NCBI GenBank assembly: GCA_030699545.1
Contig: JAUYMC010000029.1
Location: 1 to 42,190, forward strand
Source: Gemmatimonadales bacterium
GTDB taxonomy: Bacteria; Gemmatimonadota; Gemmatimonadetes; Gemmatimonadales; GWC2-71-9
Length of the DNA stretch: 42,190 nt
Reading direction: 5' to 3'
Both the position numbers and the translations under genes were made by a program. Position 1 is the stretch's first letter. Every line of letters starts with the position of its first letter. The notes under the pieces were generated by a model. The model was given only the letters and a program-made list of their open reading frames with translations. It searched no databases and was not told the origin of the DNA. This document shows positions 20,920 to 30,537 of the stretch, in pieces.

Positions 20920-22500
20920 TTACGCGACGGCGTACTGTTCAGTGACGTCTCTCCCCGCCGGTCTCGCCATCATCCGGAACTCGTCCAGGCGCATCATCGG
21001 ATCGTCCCGCACCTCGAGCTCGAGACCCGTCTGCTTCTCCAGCTGCCGCAGGAAGTTGGGCTCCTGCTCGACCAGGTACAGGGCGACTTCGGGGTGCAGG
21101 CGGACGGACAGCTGGCGCTCCTTATGGTCCGCCCCCGCCCGCTTGAGCGACCGCTCCATCCGCCGCACGACGACTTCGGGCCGGAATACCCGCCCGGTGC
21201 CCGTGCACGTGGGGCACTCCGCCGTCATCGATTGCCAGAGCGACGGGCGCACCCGCTGGCGGGTCATCTCGATGAGCCCCAGCTCCGACACGGCAAACGC
21301 GCGCGTGCGCGCCCGGTCGTGGCCCAAATGGGTCCGCAGCTCCTGGAGCACTTTGTCGCGGTTCGAGCGCGTCTCCATGTCGATGAAGTCCACCACGATG
21401 ATGCCGCCGACGTCGCGCAGCCGCAACTGCCGCGCCACTTCCCGCGCGGCCTCCATGTTGGTCCGGAGGATCGTGCTTTCGGGGTCTCTCTTGCCGGTAT
21501 AGCGGCCCGTATTCACGTCGATCGAGATCAACGCCTCGGTCGGCTGAATGATGAGATAGCCCCCCGTGGGGAGCTCGACGCGCTGCTTGAAGAGATTCCG
21601 GATCTCCGCTTCGATGTCGTACTCATCGAACAGGGCCGTCTCGGCCTGATAGAGCTTGACCTTGGGCAGCAGCTCGGGGTCGATCTGCTTCAAGTACTGC
21701 TCGATCTCGTTGTACAGGAGCTTGGAGTCGACCAGCAGCAGATCGACCTTGTCGCTGAGCAGGTCGCGGACGATACCGCGCGTGAGGCTCGTCTCCCGCT
21801 GCACCAGTGCCGGCGCCCGGCCCGACTGCGCTTTCCGCTTGATCTTCTTCCACAGGCCCAGCAGGTGGTCGATCTCGCGCTTGCAGCTCGCTTCGGTGAG
21901 GTCGTCGGCGACCGTCCGGATGATCCACCCGCCGGAGTCGGCCGGCACGAGCTTCGACACCATCTCGCGCAGCTTCGCCCGCTGATCGCGCGCTTCGATC
22001 TTGCGCGACACGCCCACCTTGGAGGCGAACGGCATGTAGACGAGAAACCGGCCGGCGAGGGACACCTGGGCCGTGACGCGGGGCCCTTTGGTGCCGATGG
22101 CCTCTTTGATGACCTGAACGAGTTTGGTCTGCCCGCGCTTCAGCTCGTCGGCGATATTGGGCGTCGGCCGCCGGCGGCCCCCCCCGCCTCCTCCCTCTCC
22201 TGCGGGGCGGCTCTGGGGTTGGCCTTCGTCGTCATCGTCATCGGCGCCGTCTTCCGGCGCGTCCTCCTCATCCGACTCGATCAGGTCCGAGGCGTGGAGG
22301 AAGGCGCTCTTTTCGGCGCCGATCTCGATGAAGGCGGCCTGGATGCCCGGCAACACCGCTTCGACTTTGCCGAGGTAGATGTCGCCCACCGAACGGCGGG
22401 CTTCGGGACGGTCGACCAGGAGCTCAACAAGACGGTCGTCCTCGAGGATGGCCGCGCGGGTTTCGCGCGGACTTCCGCTGATGAGAATCTCGCGCTTCAA
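20920..22500 (-). CDS. rng: Ribonuclease E/G family protein, probable TTG start
   Basis: LKREILISGSPRETRAAILEDDRLVELLVDRPEARRSVGDIYLGKVEAVLPGIQAAFIEIG; SIDVNTGRYTGKRDPE; VVDFIDME; CPTCTGTG. Confidence 0.92.
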   Translation of the reverse strand: MKREILISGSPRETRAAILEDDRLVELLVDRPEARRSVGDIYLGKVEAVLPGIQAAFIEIGAEKSAFLHASDLIESDEEDAPEDGADDDDDEGQPQSRPAGEGGGGGGRRRPTPNIADELKRGQTKLVQVIKEAIGTKGPRVTAQVSLAGRFLVYMPFASKVGVSRKIEARDQRAKLREMVSKLVPADSGGWIIRTVADDLTEASCKREIDHLLGLWKKIKRKAQSGRAPALVQRETSLTRGIVRDLLSDKVDLLLVDSKLLYNEIEQYLKQIDPELLPKVKLYQAETALFDEYDIEAEIRNLFKQRVELPTGGYLIIQPTEALISIDVNTGRYTGKRDPESTILRTNMEAAREVARQLRLRDVGGIIVVDFIDMETRSNRDKVLQELRTHLGHDRARTRAFAVSELGLIEMTRQRVRPSLWQSMTAECPTCTGTGRVFRPEVVVRRMERSLKRAGADHKERQLSVRLHPEVALYLVEQEPNFLRQLEKQTGLELEVRDDPMMRLDEFRMMARPAGRDVTEQYAVA

Positions 22501-22655
22501 AGCTCGTATCCTTCGGGAGCCTGTGGTGATCCCAGCAATAGTCGAACTCGCCCACACTGCGTAGAGGGGGCGGAGAAATGAATCGATTGGAAAGGCGGCG
22601 GAGAGGCGCCAACGCCCAATGCATGCGGCTAAGGTAAGAGGCGCCCCGAAGGGCG

Positions 22656-23876
22656 TCAATCAATCAGGCCCCCGAGCAGCTGCCGGGCGATGACCATCCG
22701 CTGGATTTCGCTGGTCCCTTCACCGATTTCGCAGATCTTCGCATCCCGCATCATCCGCTCGACGGGATACTCGGTCGTGTAGCCGTAGCCGCCGTGCAGC
22801 TGCACCGCTTTGGTCGTGGCCCGCATGCACAGCTCCGACGCGTACAGCTTGGCCATCGCCGCTTCCTTCTTGAACGGGTGCCCATGCTGTTTGAGCCACG
22901 CCGCGTGATAGACGAGCTGGCTGGCGGCCTCGATCTCGGTGGCCATGTCGGCGAGCGCGAAGTGAACGCCCTGGAAGCTCGCGACCGGCCGCCCGAACTG
23001 TTTCCGGGCGCTCGTATACGCGAGGGACTCCTCCAGCGCCCCCTCGGCGAGACCGAGGGACAAGGCGGCAATGCCGATGCGGCCGCCGTCGAGCGTGTGC
23101 AGGAATTGCCGGAATCCGTTGTTCAGTGGTCCCAGGACATTCTCTTTGGGAACGACGGCGTCCTGAAAGATCAGCTCGCGCGTGTCGGAGGCGCGCCAGC
23201 CGAGCTTGTCCTCCTTCTTCCCGGCGAGCACGCCGCGCATCTTGGGCAGGCCCTCGTCATGGCCGATCCCCACCCGCCGGGTGTCCTCGAGATCGCAGGT
23301 GTCCTTCGTGACGATGAACGCGCTGATGCCGTGCGTGCGCTTCGCCGCCGGGTCGGTCCGCGCGGTCACACAGAAAATCTCCCCCACGCCCGCGTGCGTG
23401 ATGAAGATCTTGGAGCCGTTGAGCACATAGTGATCGCCGCGATCGACGGCCGTCGTCTTGGTGCCGCCGGCGTCCGAGCCCGCGCCGGGCTCCGTGAGGC
23501 CGAAGCCGCCGAGGACGTTGCCGGTCGCGAGCAGCGGCACGTAGCGCCGTTTCTGGTCGTCCGTCCCGAAATCCACGATCGGCGACGTGCCGAGCGTGGT
23601 ATGGGCGCTGATCGTGATGGCGTGGCTCGCGTCCACTTTCGCCATCTCGTGGATGACGATGATGTAGGAGAGGTAGTCCATCCCGGAGCCGCCGAGCGCT
23701 TCCGGCCAGGGAATGCCGAACAAGCCGAGGTCGGCCATCTGCCTGACGTTGTCCCAGGGGAAGCGGCTCTCGAGATCGTATTGGCGGGCGGTGGGTTTCA
23801 CGACGGTGCGGGCGAAATCCCGGACCATCTCGCGGACCTGGAGGTGATGGTCGGAGAAGTAGAGGCTATCGTGCAT
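22656..23876 (-). CDS. Acyl-CoA dehydrogenase
   Basis: [77 protein letters not shown]. Confidence 0.95.
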   Translation of the reverse strand: MHDSLYFSDHHLQVREMVRDFARTVVKPTARQYDLESRFPWDNVRQMADLGLFGIPWPEALGGSGMDYLSYIIVIHEMAKVDASHAITISAHTTLGTSPIVDFGTDDQKRRYVPLLATGNVLGGFGLTEPGAGSDAGGTKTTAVDRGDHYVLNGSKIFITHAGVGEIFCVTARTDPAAKRTHGISAFIVTKDTCDLEDTRRVGIGHDEGLPKMRGVLAGKKEDKLGWRASDTRELIFQDAVVPKENVLGPLNNGFRQFLHTLDGGRIGIAALSLGLAEGALEESLAYTSARKQFGRPVASFQGVHFALADMATEIEAASQLVYHAAWLKQHGHPFKKEAAMAKLYASELCMRATTKAVQLHGGYGYTTEYPVERMMRDAKICEIGEGTSEIQRMVIARQLLGGLID

Positions 23877-24165
23877 CAGAAGAATATCCACAGACGTCGC
23901 ACCCCGAACAACCGGTGCTGTTTTCCCCGAAGTACTGGAGCATCATGCGCCGCCGGCAGCGCCGCGACTCCACGTAGCGGCGCATCGCGAGGCTCGCATC
24001 CCCCCCGCCCCAGGCGAAATCGTCCGGTTGCCACAACACGAGACACTCCGCGGCCTGCCCGTCACGACCCGCGCGGCCCGCTTCCTGGTAATACGCTTCG
24101 AGGGTCTGAGGCGGACCCCAATGGAGCACGCGCCGGACGTCCGGCTTGTCGATGCCCATTGCACG
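23866..24165 (-). pseudogene. recQ: 5'-truncated recQ helicase remnant
   Basis: RVLSARRAMGIDKPDVRRVLHWGPPQTLEAYYQEAGRAGRDGQAAECLVLWQPDD...[23 protein letters not shown]; motifs I-IV absent. Confidence 0.75.
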
Positions 24166-24180
24166 GCGCGCGCTCAAAAC

Positions 24181-24267
24181 GCGCATCCTGCACGCCCTAG
24201 CCAACTTCCGCGCGCAGGATGCGCGACCCCTCCCGGCCCTCATTCGTGCTCAAAATGCAGGATGCGC
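24181..24267. repeat. Three copies of an 11-bp motif GCGCATCCTGC / GCAGGATGCGC in mixed orientation
   Basis: 24181-24191 direct; 24214-24224 and 24257-24267 inverted; copies 1 and 3 are preceded by GCTCAAAA-type sequence. Confidence 0.65.
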
Positions 24268-24301
24268 GGGAGAAGTTGACACAGTTGTTTACACACCCCG
24301 C

Positions 24302-24697
24302 ATGCCCAGACAGTGGGCCCCGCGCGTGCTGCTCACGCTGCTGATGGTCGGGGCGCTCGCGTGTGACCTGCGCAGCGCTTCGTCGGCGTGGCCTGGCGAG
24401 TTGTTCGCGCCGCCGGCCGCGTCGCGCGAGTGGTGCGACGTAACTGTGGCCTGCGCCGGCGTCCCGGTCTCCAGGTTCGATCGCGTCGCGTGGACGTCGT
24501 CCCTGACGGAGCCCTGGGCCCGCAGGTGCTCGGCCGTTGGGAGCCGCCGCACGACATCTACGTCGCGGCGTGGGTGGTCGAGGTCGAGGTCGAGCTCGAG
24601 GCGACGATCCGCCACGAGATGTTGCACGATCTTCTCCAGGTCGGCGGTGACGAGCGCCGCCATCCGCGGCGTTCGCCGCCTGCGGGCTGTGACGCAG
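24302..24697 (+). pseudogene. Possible frameshifted zinc-metalloprotease-like lipoprotein
   Basis: Frame A: MPRQWAPRVLLTLLMVGALACD lipoprotein signal; frame B: VLGRWEPPHDIYVAAWVVEVEVELEATIRHEMLHDLLQVGGDERRHP (HExxH); frame C: SAAFAACGL-stop. Confidence 0.4.
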
Positions 24698-25192
24698 CCG
24701 CGCTCCGTGAGCCCGGTGCGCGCCAATCGAGCCGCAGCTCCGCCGAGCTTCACGGCGTACGCGGACACGGCCGATCCGGAGACCGTCGGCCGCAACCTGG
24801 TGCGCTCACTCGCCGCGATCCTCTGCCGGTGCGGTTCGGGCGGTCGCACGGCCCGGCTCTGGGACGGCTTCTCTGCGTCTGGGTGCAGCGCGCCCCGTAC
24901 GGTGACCGCCGGCCGACGCAGGCGGAGTACGACGAGGTCGGACGGCTCCTCAAGCAGCTCGACCAAGTCGCGGCCGGGCGGCTCCCGCGTTCGTTTCACG
25001 CCGGGAGGTGACGGACTGCGAGTAGCGAGACCACGCGAGCGGAGATCCTGACCGTCGAGCCCCTGGGGCCCGGTCGGTTCCGTGCCACGGGCGGCCACGA
25101 GTCCCACGTCGTCGATCTCACGGCCGTGACCGCCTTCTGCGACTGGCCGGACCTCGCCGTCGATCGCCAACTGGCCGAGCAGGAGTAGACAA

Positions 25193-26065
25193 TCACGTAC
25201 TCGGATCGGGCTTTGACGGCTCTCCCGTGAGCTCGCGTAGGCTACGCCGCTTCACCTTTGTGGGCCCCGTTGAAGGGTCAAGCGTAGCGGTCTCAGGTTG
25301 TTGGCCCGCCTCGCGCAGAAGATCCAGCAGCCCGCCGCGCGCGCCAGGTGACGGCACGGCGGAGGTACTCGGCACCGGCACAAGGCCGATCTTCTTCAGG
25401 GCCTCATCAAGGGCCGTGTAGTTTGGAGCCACGCCGAGCACGGAAGCCATCGTGTTGAGATCCCGAACGCCGACTCGCTGGAGATCCCGAACGATGGTGA
25501 GAACCTCGTCGATCTTGTCGTCGCGACTCCGCTGCGGTTTAGGAGGTGCGGCAACAGGGATCTTCAACGCGTCAGCCAGTTTGCTCTCGAGCTCGGGCCA
25601 TACGCGCCCGAATGAGCGCTGCAGCCGCGTCTCGCTCAGGCGGCGATCGGCATCGAGCAGCCCGTTGATTGTCTGCAGGACGCGCCAAGTATCATCCTTT
25701 TCGGCTTTGGCGGCCTGCAACTGTGCTAGTGGAGCTTTTAGGTCCGCAGGGGTGAGATCGAGCAGGTAGGGGCATGCAAGACGTTCGCTGGTACTCATGG
25801 CGAGCGCTCCAGCCTCAAATAAAACCCATGGTTCGCCAGCGTTCTCCGGCGTCACGCATAGAAGCCCGTAATTCGCGGACTTCAGGTTTGCCCCGATCGT
25901 CGCAAACCACTGCGCACCTCGCTCCATCTCCTCGGAGATCCAAGGTTCGACGGCGTGCAAGGCATCAGGAAGCCACTCGGCGAACGCTGTCGCCACTGCC
26001 CGGCTGCGCTGGCCGGACCAACCGATAAACACCTTCACTGATGCCGGCACGGTTGCCGCCGTCAT
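25193..26065 (-). CDS. TIR-domain protein
   Basis: VKVFIGWSGQRSRAVATAFAEWLPDALHAVEPWISEEMERGAQWFATIGANLKSANYGLLCVTPENAGEPWVLFEAGALAMS; start chosen at MTAATVPASVK with ATGA overlap. Confidence 0.8.
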   Translation of the reverse strand: MTAATVPASVKVFIGWSGQRSRAVATAFAEWLPDALHAVEPWISEEMERGAQWFATIGANLKSANYGLLCVTPENAGEPWVLFEAGALAMSTSERLACPYLLDLTPADLKAPLAQLQAAKAEKDDTWRVLQTINGLLDADRRLSETRLQRSFGRVWPELESKLADALKIPVAAPPKPQRSRDDKIDEVLTIVRDLQRVGVRDLNTMASVLGVAPNYTALDEALKKIGLVPVPSTSAVPSPGARGGLLDLLREAGQQPETATLDPSTGPTKVKRRSLRELTGEPSKPDPST

Positions 26066-26283
26066 GCGCGCCGCGGCGCCGACAGCGCTAGCGCCGAGCG
26101 GTGACATTCCACGCAGTGCGCGGCGAACCGGTCGAGCGAGCCCAGCGTGACGATGAGCTGCGACCCGTCGCGGGGGCAGCGCAGATCCTCGAGCCCGCGC
26201 GCGAGGGCCTGCTCGACGATCACCCGGCATTCGTCGTTGTCGAACGGGGGGACGTTGGCCGTGTTGAAGGTCTGTCGATCCAT
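26062..26283 (-). CDS. Small (73 aa) zinc-ribbon-like protein coupled to the TIR gene
   Basis: MDRQTFNTANVPPFDNDECRVIVEQALARGLEDLRCPRDGSQLIVTLGSLDRFAAHCVECHRSALALSAPRRA; CGGAGAA upstream of ATG; ATGA overlap. Confidence 0.6.
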   Translation of the reverse strand: MDRQTFNTANVPPFDNDECRVIVEQALARGLEDLRCPRDGSQLIVTLGSLDRFAAHCVECHRSALALSAPRRA

Positions 26284-26540
26284 GGCGGTTCTCCGAAAGG
26301 AGCGGCGACCGGGGTCCGAGATGGGCATCAGCGGCAATGCTATGCCAGGCTCCGGAAGGGGGCAAGCAGCGACAGACCCCCTACCTCATGCATTACCTGG
26401 TCGCTGCCTTGTCGCTCTGCCTGATGGTTGTTGGTGGTGGCGCGCTGCGGCCGAGCGCCGCGCGCGGGGGCACGAGAACGCTGCACCACCCCTCTGGCTC
26501 CATCGTTCTCTCTGAGATCCCGGAGACCGCTCCGGCTCGC

Positions 26541-26560
26541 CGGTCGGCGCCAGCCGACCG
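26541..26560. other. Strong stem-loop CGGTCGGC-GCCA-GCCGACCG in an intergenic region
   Basis: 8-bp perfect arms, 4-nt loop. Confidence 0.6.
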
Positions 26561-26856
26561 TGAGGTACGGCTTCCGCTGGCGGGTTGGGTGCGGGCCAGC
26601 CACACCCATCTTTCGGAAGGCAGTGCCGTGAACAGTGCCAACGCCCCCGGTGCTGGCTGGCGCTGGTAGGCGTGAGTTGTTTTGACGTGAGGAACAAGCA
26701 ACGCAGAAGGGGACGGGTCTCGGGGCGCAGCCGGGGGACACTCGACGGAGAACGCTCAGTCCTGCTGCTGTTTCTAAGGGCTAGGGAATTAGGAATCCTC
26801 TGCTCGCGCTGATGCTGCTTCCGTTCGCCCCCCGACTACCGCCGACGTCAACAGTA

Positions 26857-29800
26857 CTAAGCCGCGCCTTGATAACGGCCGTCTGGATTCTGCTGCGCTT
26901 CGCCCATGACCTGCAGAATGTCTAAGTGCCGTCGGACTATATCGATCTTCGCTCCGCTGAACCGAGAGGCGACCTCCTCAGCGGTGAGCGCCTCTGCCGA
27001 CAGCAACTGTTTGATGGCGCCGATCTGACTGATAACATCGGTGGGCCAGACAGGCCGCTTCGTCCTCTTGGGAGTTGCTGGCGCGCCTTCAGTGAGACCG
27101 AGGCTGGGAGGGGCCACAGCGAGAGCCTTTCCGAAGAGGGGGATCTGGAAGTCGGGGCGCAACCAGCGCACCCTGCCGCTTTGTTCCTCCTTCAGACGCT
27201 CGTCGTGCAGCGCGACGAGCCGCTCAAGCATAACTTCGCCTTCGATCGGCCACGTCCAACCATAGGCGTTCGCGACCAGCGCGTCGAGGTCTTCGTGCAG
27301 ATCCTTCAGGATCCCGCAAGCCGCGATCTCGTGGATCTTGCGCTCCATGGGCGTCAGCGGTTCGCCGCTCTTCAGTTTTTCGACGACGTTGTACATGCGC
27401 GTCATCGTGACAGCGCGGTCGCGCTCGATGGCTGCCCTGCGATGGGCATCTAGTTTTTCGGCCACCTTGCCGATCTTTTCGCGCAGATCGGACGGAGGGT
27501 CCGGCAAAGGAAAGGGGTCGAAGCATACCGACTTGTTGTATCGGGGGCGGTCCTCAAGCGTACCACCCGCAGCAAGCGCCCAAGACACGTGAATGGAGGA
27601 GCTGAGGACGCCTAGATGCCAAGCATCCGCTGACGCGATTGCGATCAGCATGTTGTCAGGAGCGACTCTCTCATCAAGAAATACAAAGAACCGATGTTTC
27701 GCCGTCTCGGGTGTAGCGATGTACCTCGGGAGCCCGTGAAGCGCTGTTCTGAGCTCCTTTCTCGGCCAGCCGAATCGCCACCAGAACTCACGGATTGTAT
27801 CACGCCGATTCGCGTCTCGATCCGGCTTCACTCGCGCGCGGACAATGTCGAAAAGAACCGGATACTGTCGGGCCTCGTCCTCGGTCATGTACCCGAAATC
27901 GATTACATAGGCGTTTCGGGGACGTGCTGCCAAGTCCTTTCCGTTTCTGTACGGGCGTAGCACCCACGAGGTCCGCGGCTGTTCGGCGAGCAATGCCTGG
28001 GCGGCCTGCTCTTCGACGATGAAGCCTGGACCGTACAGCGCGAATCCCATTGAAGAGATGCCCTCGTTAGCCAGGAGCGGCGTGCCGGCAGTCGAGGCCA
28101 CATTGGCGTGCGCGCTGAAGTCAGGGTTCAAAGCCTTCACGGCAGCAGTCCTGACGATCTCTCCGCTGTCAGACACTTCCACGAGCAGCGCGCTCGGAGG
28201 GTTGAGTGCCATGACCGTCATGGCTACCCGCACGGCAGCTCCATCCACTTCGTCCACCCACGGATGGTCAGGCACGGCCCAAGATGGCCTCGCACCCTTC
28301 GCAAATGCGGCCTCTACTACGGGCCGCTGGTGGACTTGTGTGATCGAGTTCGTAGTGATGAGGCCAGCCCGCAGCGCGGATCCGGTTGCGACAAGGTCCG
28401 CAGCTCGGTCCCACCAGTACAGCACGTAGTCCGTACGCTCGGCTAGGTGATCGAAAGTTGCCCTTAAAGCGTCAACATACCCATCACCAAGAGCATCTCG
28501 CATCCGCTTCGACCCGAGGTAAGGCGGATTCCCGAAGATGAAGTCGGCCGTGGGCCACGTCGCCGGGCGCGGGTTCACGTACTCCATGTACTTCACGATT
28601 GCGGCGGGATCAGGCACCAGCTCGCCTGTCACAGGGTGCTTGATCCGAGGGGTGGGATCGAGGCGATCACGGCTTGGATCGTGTCGGATCTCATCCCACA
28701 CCAGAATCGCGTCTCGACATTCGATCGTCCCGGTGTCCTCGAGGATGGGCTCCTGTGGGCGATGTGCGTGATGGGCGCGCCAGAACTGGTGATACCCGAT
28801 CCATAGCACCAGCTCTGCGATCTCCCTTGCCCACAGCTTGATCTCGATCCCGAAGAACTGCTTCGGGTGCACCTCGTCGAATAGGATTTCGTGCTTGCCG
28901 GTCACCTCCTCCAGCTCGCGCAGCACCTCCAGCTCAACTCGTTTAACGATGTGCAGAGTGACGTAAAGAAAGTTGCCGGACCCGCAGGCCGGATCCAGGA
29001 ACCGCAGCCCCTTTAACCAGTGGTGGAAGGCACGCAGCCGCTTCTCAGCGTCCTTTTTCTTTCCCGCTTCTCGCAACTGAAGCACCGCTGCCTGCTCTGC
29101 CTTCCATCGCTCACGAACCGGCTCTTCCACGGTGGGGCGTACCACGCGCTCGACGAACTCGCGCGGCGTGAACTCGGCGCCCAACCGATGGCGTTCCTCG
29201 GGGTCGAGCGCCCGCGTGAGCAGCGTACCGAAGATTGCCGGTTCGACATCCTGCCAGTCGGCCTCTCCCGCCAGGCGCAGAATGAGGATCGCTTGCTTCG
29301 TGAGGGGAAGGGCCTCGGAGTCCCGAAAGAAGTGGCCGTTGAAGCGCGGCAGCTTCTTGAACACGAACTTGTCCCCGATGTCCATTGCCTTCCAAAGCGC
29401 GGCAGCCTGCTCGGGGAACGCGGTCGGGTCGTCCGTGCAACGCTCGAGAACTTGGCGGAAGGGCTCGTCCGGCAACAGGCCGATGTCCTCTGCGAAGATG
29501 GTGAACACACACCGCATGATGAAGCGCGCGACACGCTTTTGCTCATGGCCCTGGTCCTCGAGCGTCCGCGCGAGGTTAGCCAGGTGCCCTGCGACATCCT
29601 TGGTGACCGCTTCCGCACGAGCGCGCGGGTCGAGCGAGGATGGATCAGTCCAGATGGCGCGTAGGAACGCGGCGTCGTCCGGCCGTTGGTGCAGGAGCGT
29701 CAAATCGATGCGGCGGCCGGCCTGCCAATCGCCGTAGTTGCCATCCCAGCGATCCCAGACGATGAGTGTCCGGGCCACATGCATGACCATTACAAAAGGA

Positions 29801-30132
29801 GGCATCCCTCCGGGTGCGTAGGTGACATAGTTCCGCACCTGCCCGAAGGCTCGTCGCAACAATAGATCGCTCGACCGTCCGCTTTCCTCGTCCTTCGCCT
29901 CGATCGCGAAGTAGTCGCGGCGGTAGCAGTCGATATAGTTAGGGACCTCGTCGCCAGCCTTCGTAACAACCCTGATTGCGAGTTCGAACTGGTACCCCCC
30001 GCCGGCCGGTCCCGGACGCGCAACGTCGAGCGCATCGCAGAGTTCAATGAGGTAGGACTGGAAGTTGGCACGTTCGGCGGCCCGAGCATCGGCCCACCGC
30101 TCAGCCAGCGCGCGAAGTGGCTCGGCAGACAT
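26857..30132 (-). CDS. Class I DNA N6-adenine methyltransferase with N-terminal nuclease-like region (MmeI-like / Type IIG-like)
   Basis: 1091 aa; YIDCYRRDYFAIEAKDEE (possible PD-(D/E)XK), LRFLDPACGSGNFLYVTLHIVKRVELEVL, FFGIEIKLWAREIAELVLWIGYHQ, DFIFGNPPYLGSKRM, ITTNSITQ. Confidence 0.8.
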   Translation of the reverse strand: MSAEPLRALAERWADARAAERANFQSYLIELCDALDVARPGPAGGGYQFELAIRVVTKAGDEVPNYIDCYRRDYFAIEAKDEESGRSSDLLLRRAFGQVRNYVTYAPGGMPPFVMVMHVARTLIVWDRWDGNYGDWQAGRRIDLTLLHQRPDDAAFLRAIWTDPSSLDPRARAEAVTKDVAGHLANLARTLEDQGHEQKRVARFIMRCVFTIFAEDIGLLPDEPFRQVLERCTDDPTAFPEQAAALWKAMDIGDKFVFKKLPRFNGHFFRDSEALPLTKQAILILRLAGEADWQDVEPAIFGTLLTRALDPEERHRLGAEFTPREFVERVVRPTVEEPVRERWKAEQAAVLQLREAGKKKDAEKRLRAFHHWLKGLRFLDPACGSGNFLYVTLHIVKRVELEVLRELEEVTGKHEILFDEVHPKQFFGIEIKLWAREIAELVLWIGYHQFWRAHHAHRPQEPILEDTGTIECRDAILVWDEIRHDPSRDRLDPTPRIKHPVTGELVPDPAAIVKYMEYVNPRPATWPTADFIFGNPPYLGSKRMRDALGDGYVDALRATFDHLAERTDYVLYWWDRAADLVATGSALRAGLITTNSITQVHQRPVVEAAFAKGARPSWAVPDHPWVDEVDGAAVRVAMTVMALNPPSALLVEVSDSGEIVRTAAVKALNPDFSAHANVASTAGTPLLANEGISSMGFALYGPGFIVEEQAAQALLAEQPRTSWVLRPYRNGKDLAARPRNAYVIDFGYMTEDEARQYPVLFDIVRARVKPDRDANRRDTIREFWWRFGWPRKELRTALHGLPRYIATPETAKHRFFVFLDERVAPDNMLIAIASADAWHLGVLSSSIHVSWALAAGGTLEDRPRYNKSVCFDPFPLPDPPSDLREKIGKVAEKLDAHRRAAIERDRAVTMTRMYNVVEKLKSGEPLTPMERKIHEIAACGILKDLHEDLDALVANAYGWTWPIEGEVMLERLVALHDERLKEEQSGRVRWLRPDFQIPLFGKALAVAPPSLGLTEGAPATPKRTKRPVWPTDVISQIGAIKQLLSAEALTAEEVASRFSGAKIDIVRRHLDILQVMGEAQQNPDGRYQGAA

Positions 30133-30537
30133 GGCTGACGAATATGGAGTGGGAAGAACGGACGGGCTACGAGCGCTTCACGGTGGTCAGAGCCCTCCGA
30201 TTGGAGATGAGTAACTGCAGGGAGTTACGGCTTGATCCCGCAGGCTGAATGGAGATTGACGCGCGGTTGACCCTATCGCCTCAACGTCGGTGAGTGCTCC
30301 TATCGCTGATTCCGCTCGATCACGCGCTTCCAGCCGTCCAAGCGTACCTCGCGAGCCGCGACGTGCCGCCACCTCACTAGCGGTCTTGGTTTTGCACGAG
30401 TTTTTCCTGCGGATCGAATGAACTGAATCGCTTCTGCCTGTGGTCGCTGACTCGCCCTTGCGATATCTGGATCAGTTGATCCGGCGAGCACCACCACCAG
30501 ATAGGATCCTAGAGCGCGAAAAGATTCCCTTTGGCAT

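Noticed and set aside
24289-25170. 293-aa minus-strand ORF
   Set aside because: No motifs; antisense to the HEMLH-containing region and compositionally biased
25012-25188. Short plus-strand ORF AEILTVEPLGPGRFRATGGHESHVVDLTAVTAFCDWPDLAVDRQLAEQE
   Set aside because: Looks protein-like but has no ATG/GTG/TTG start; may be a gene remnant, not enough to annotate
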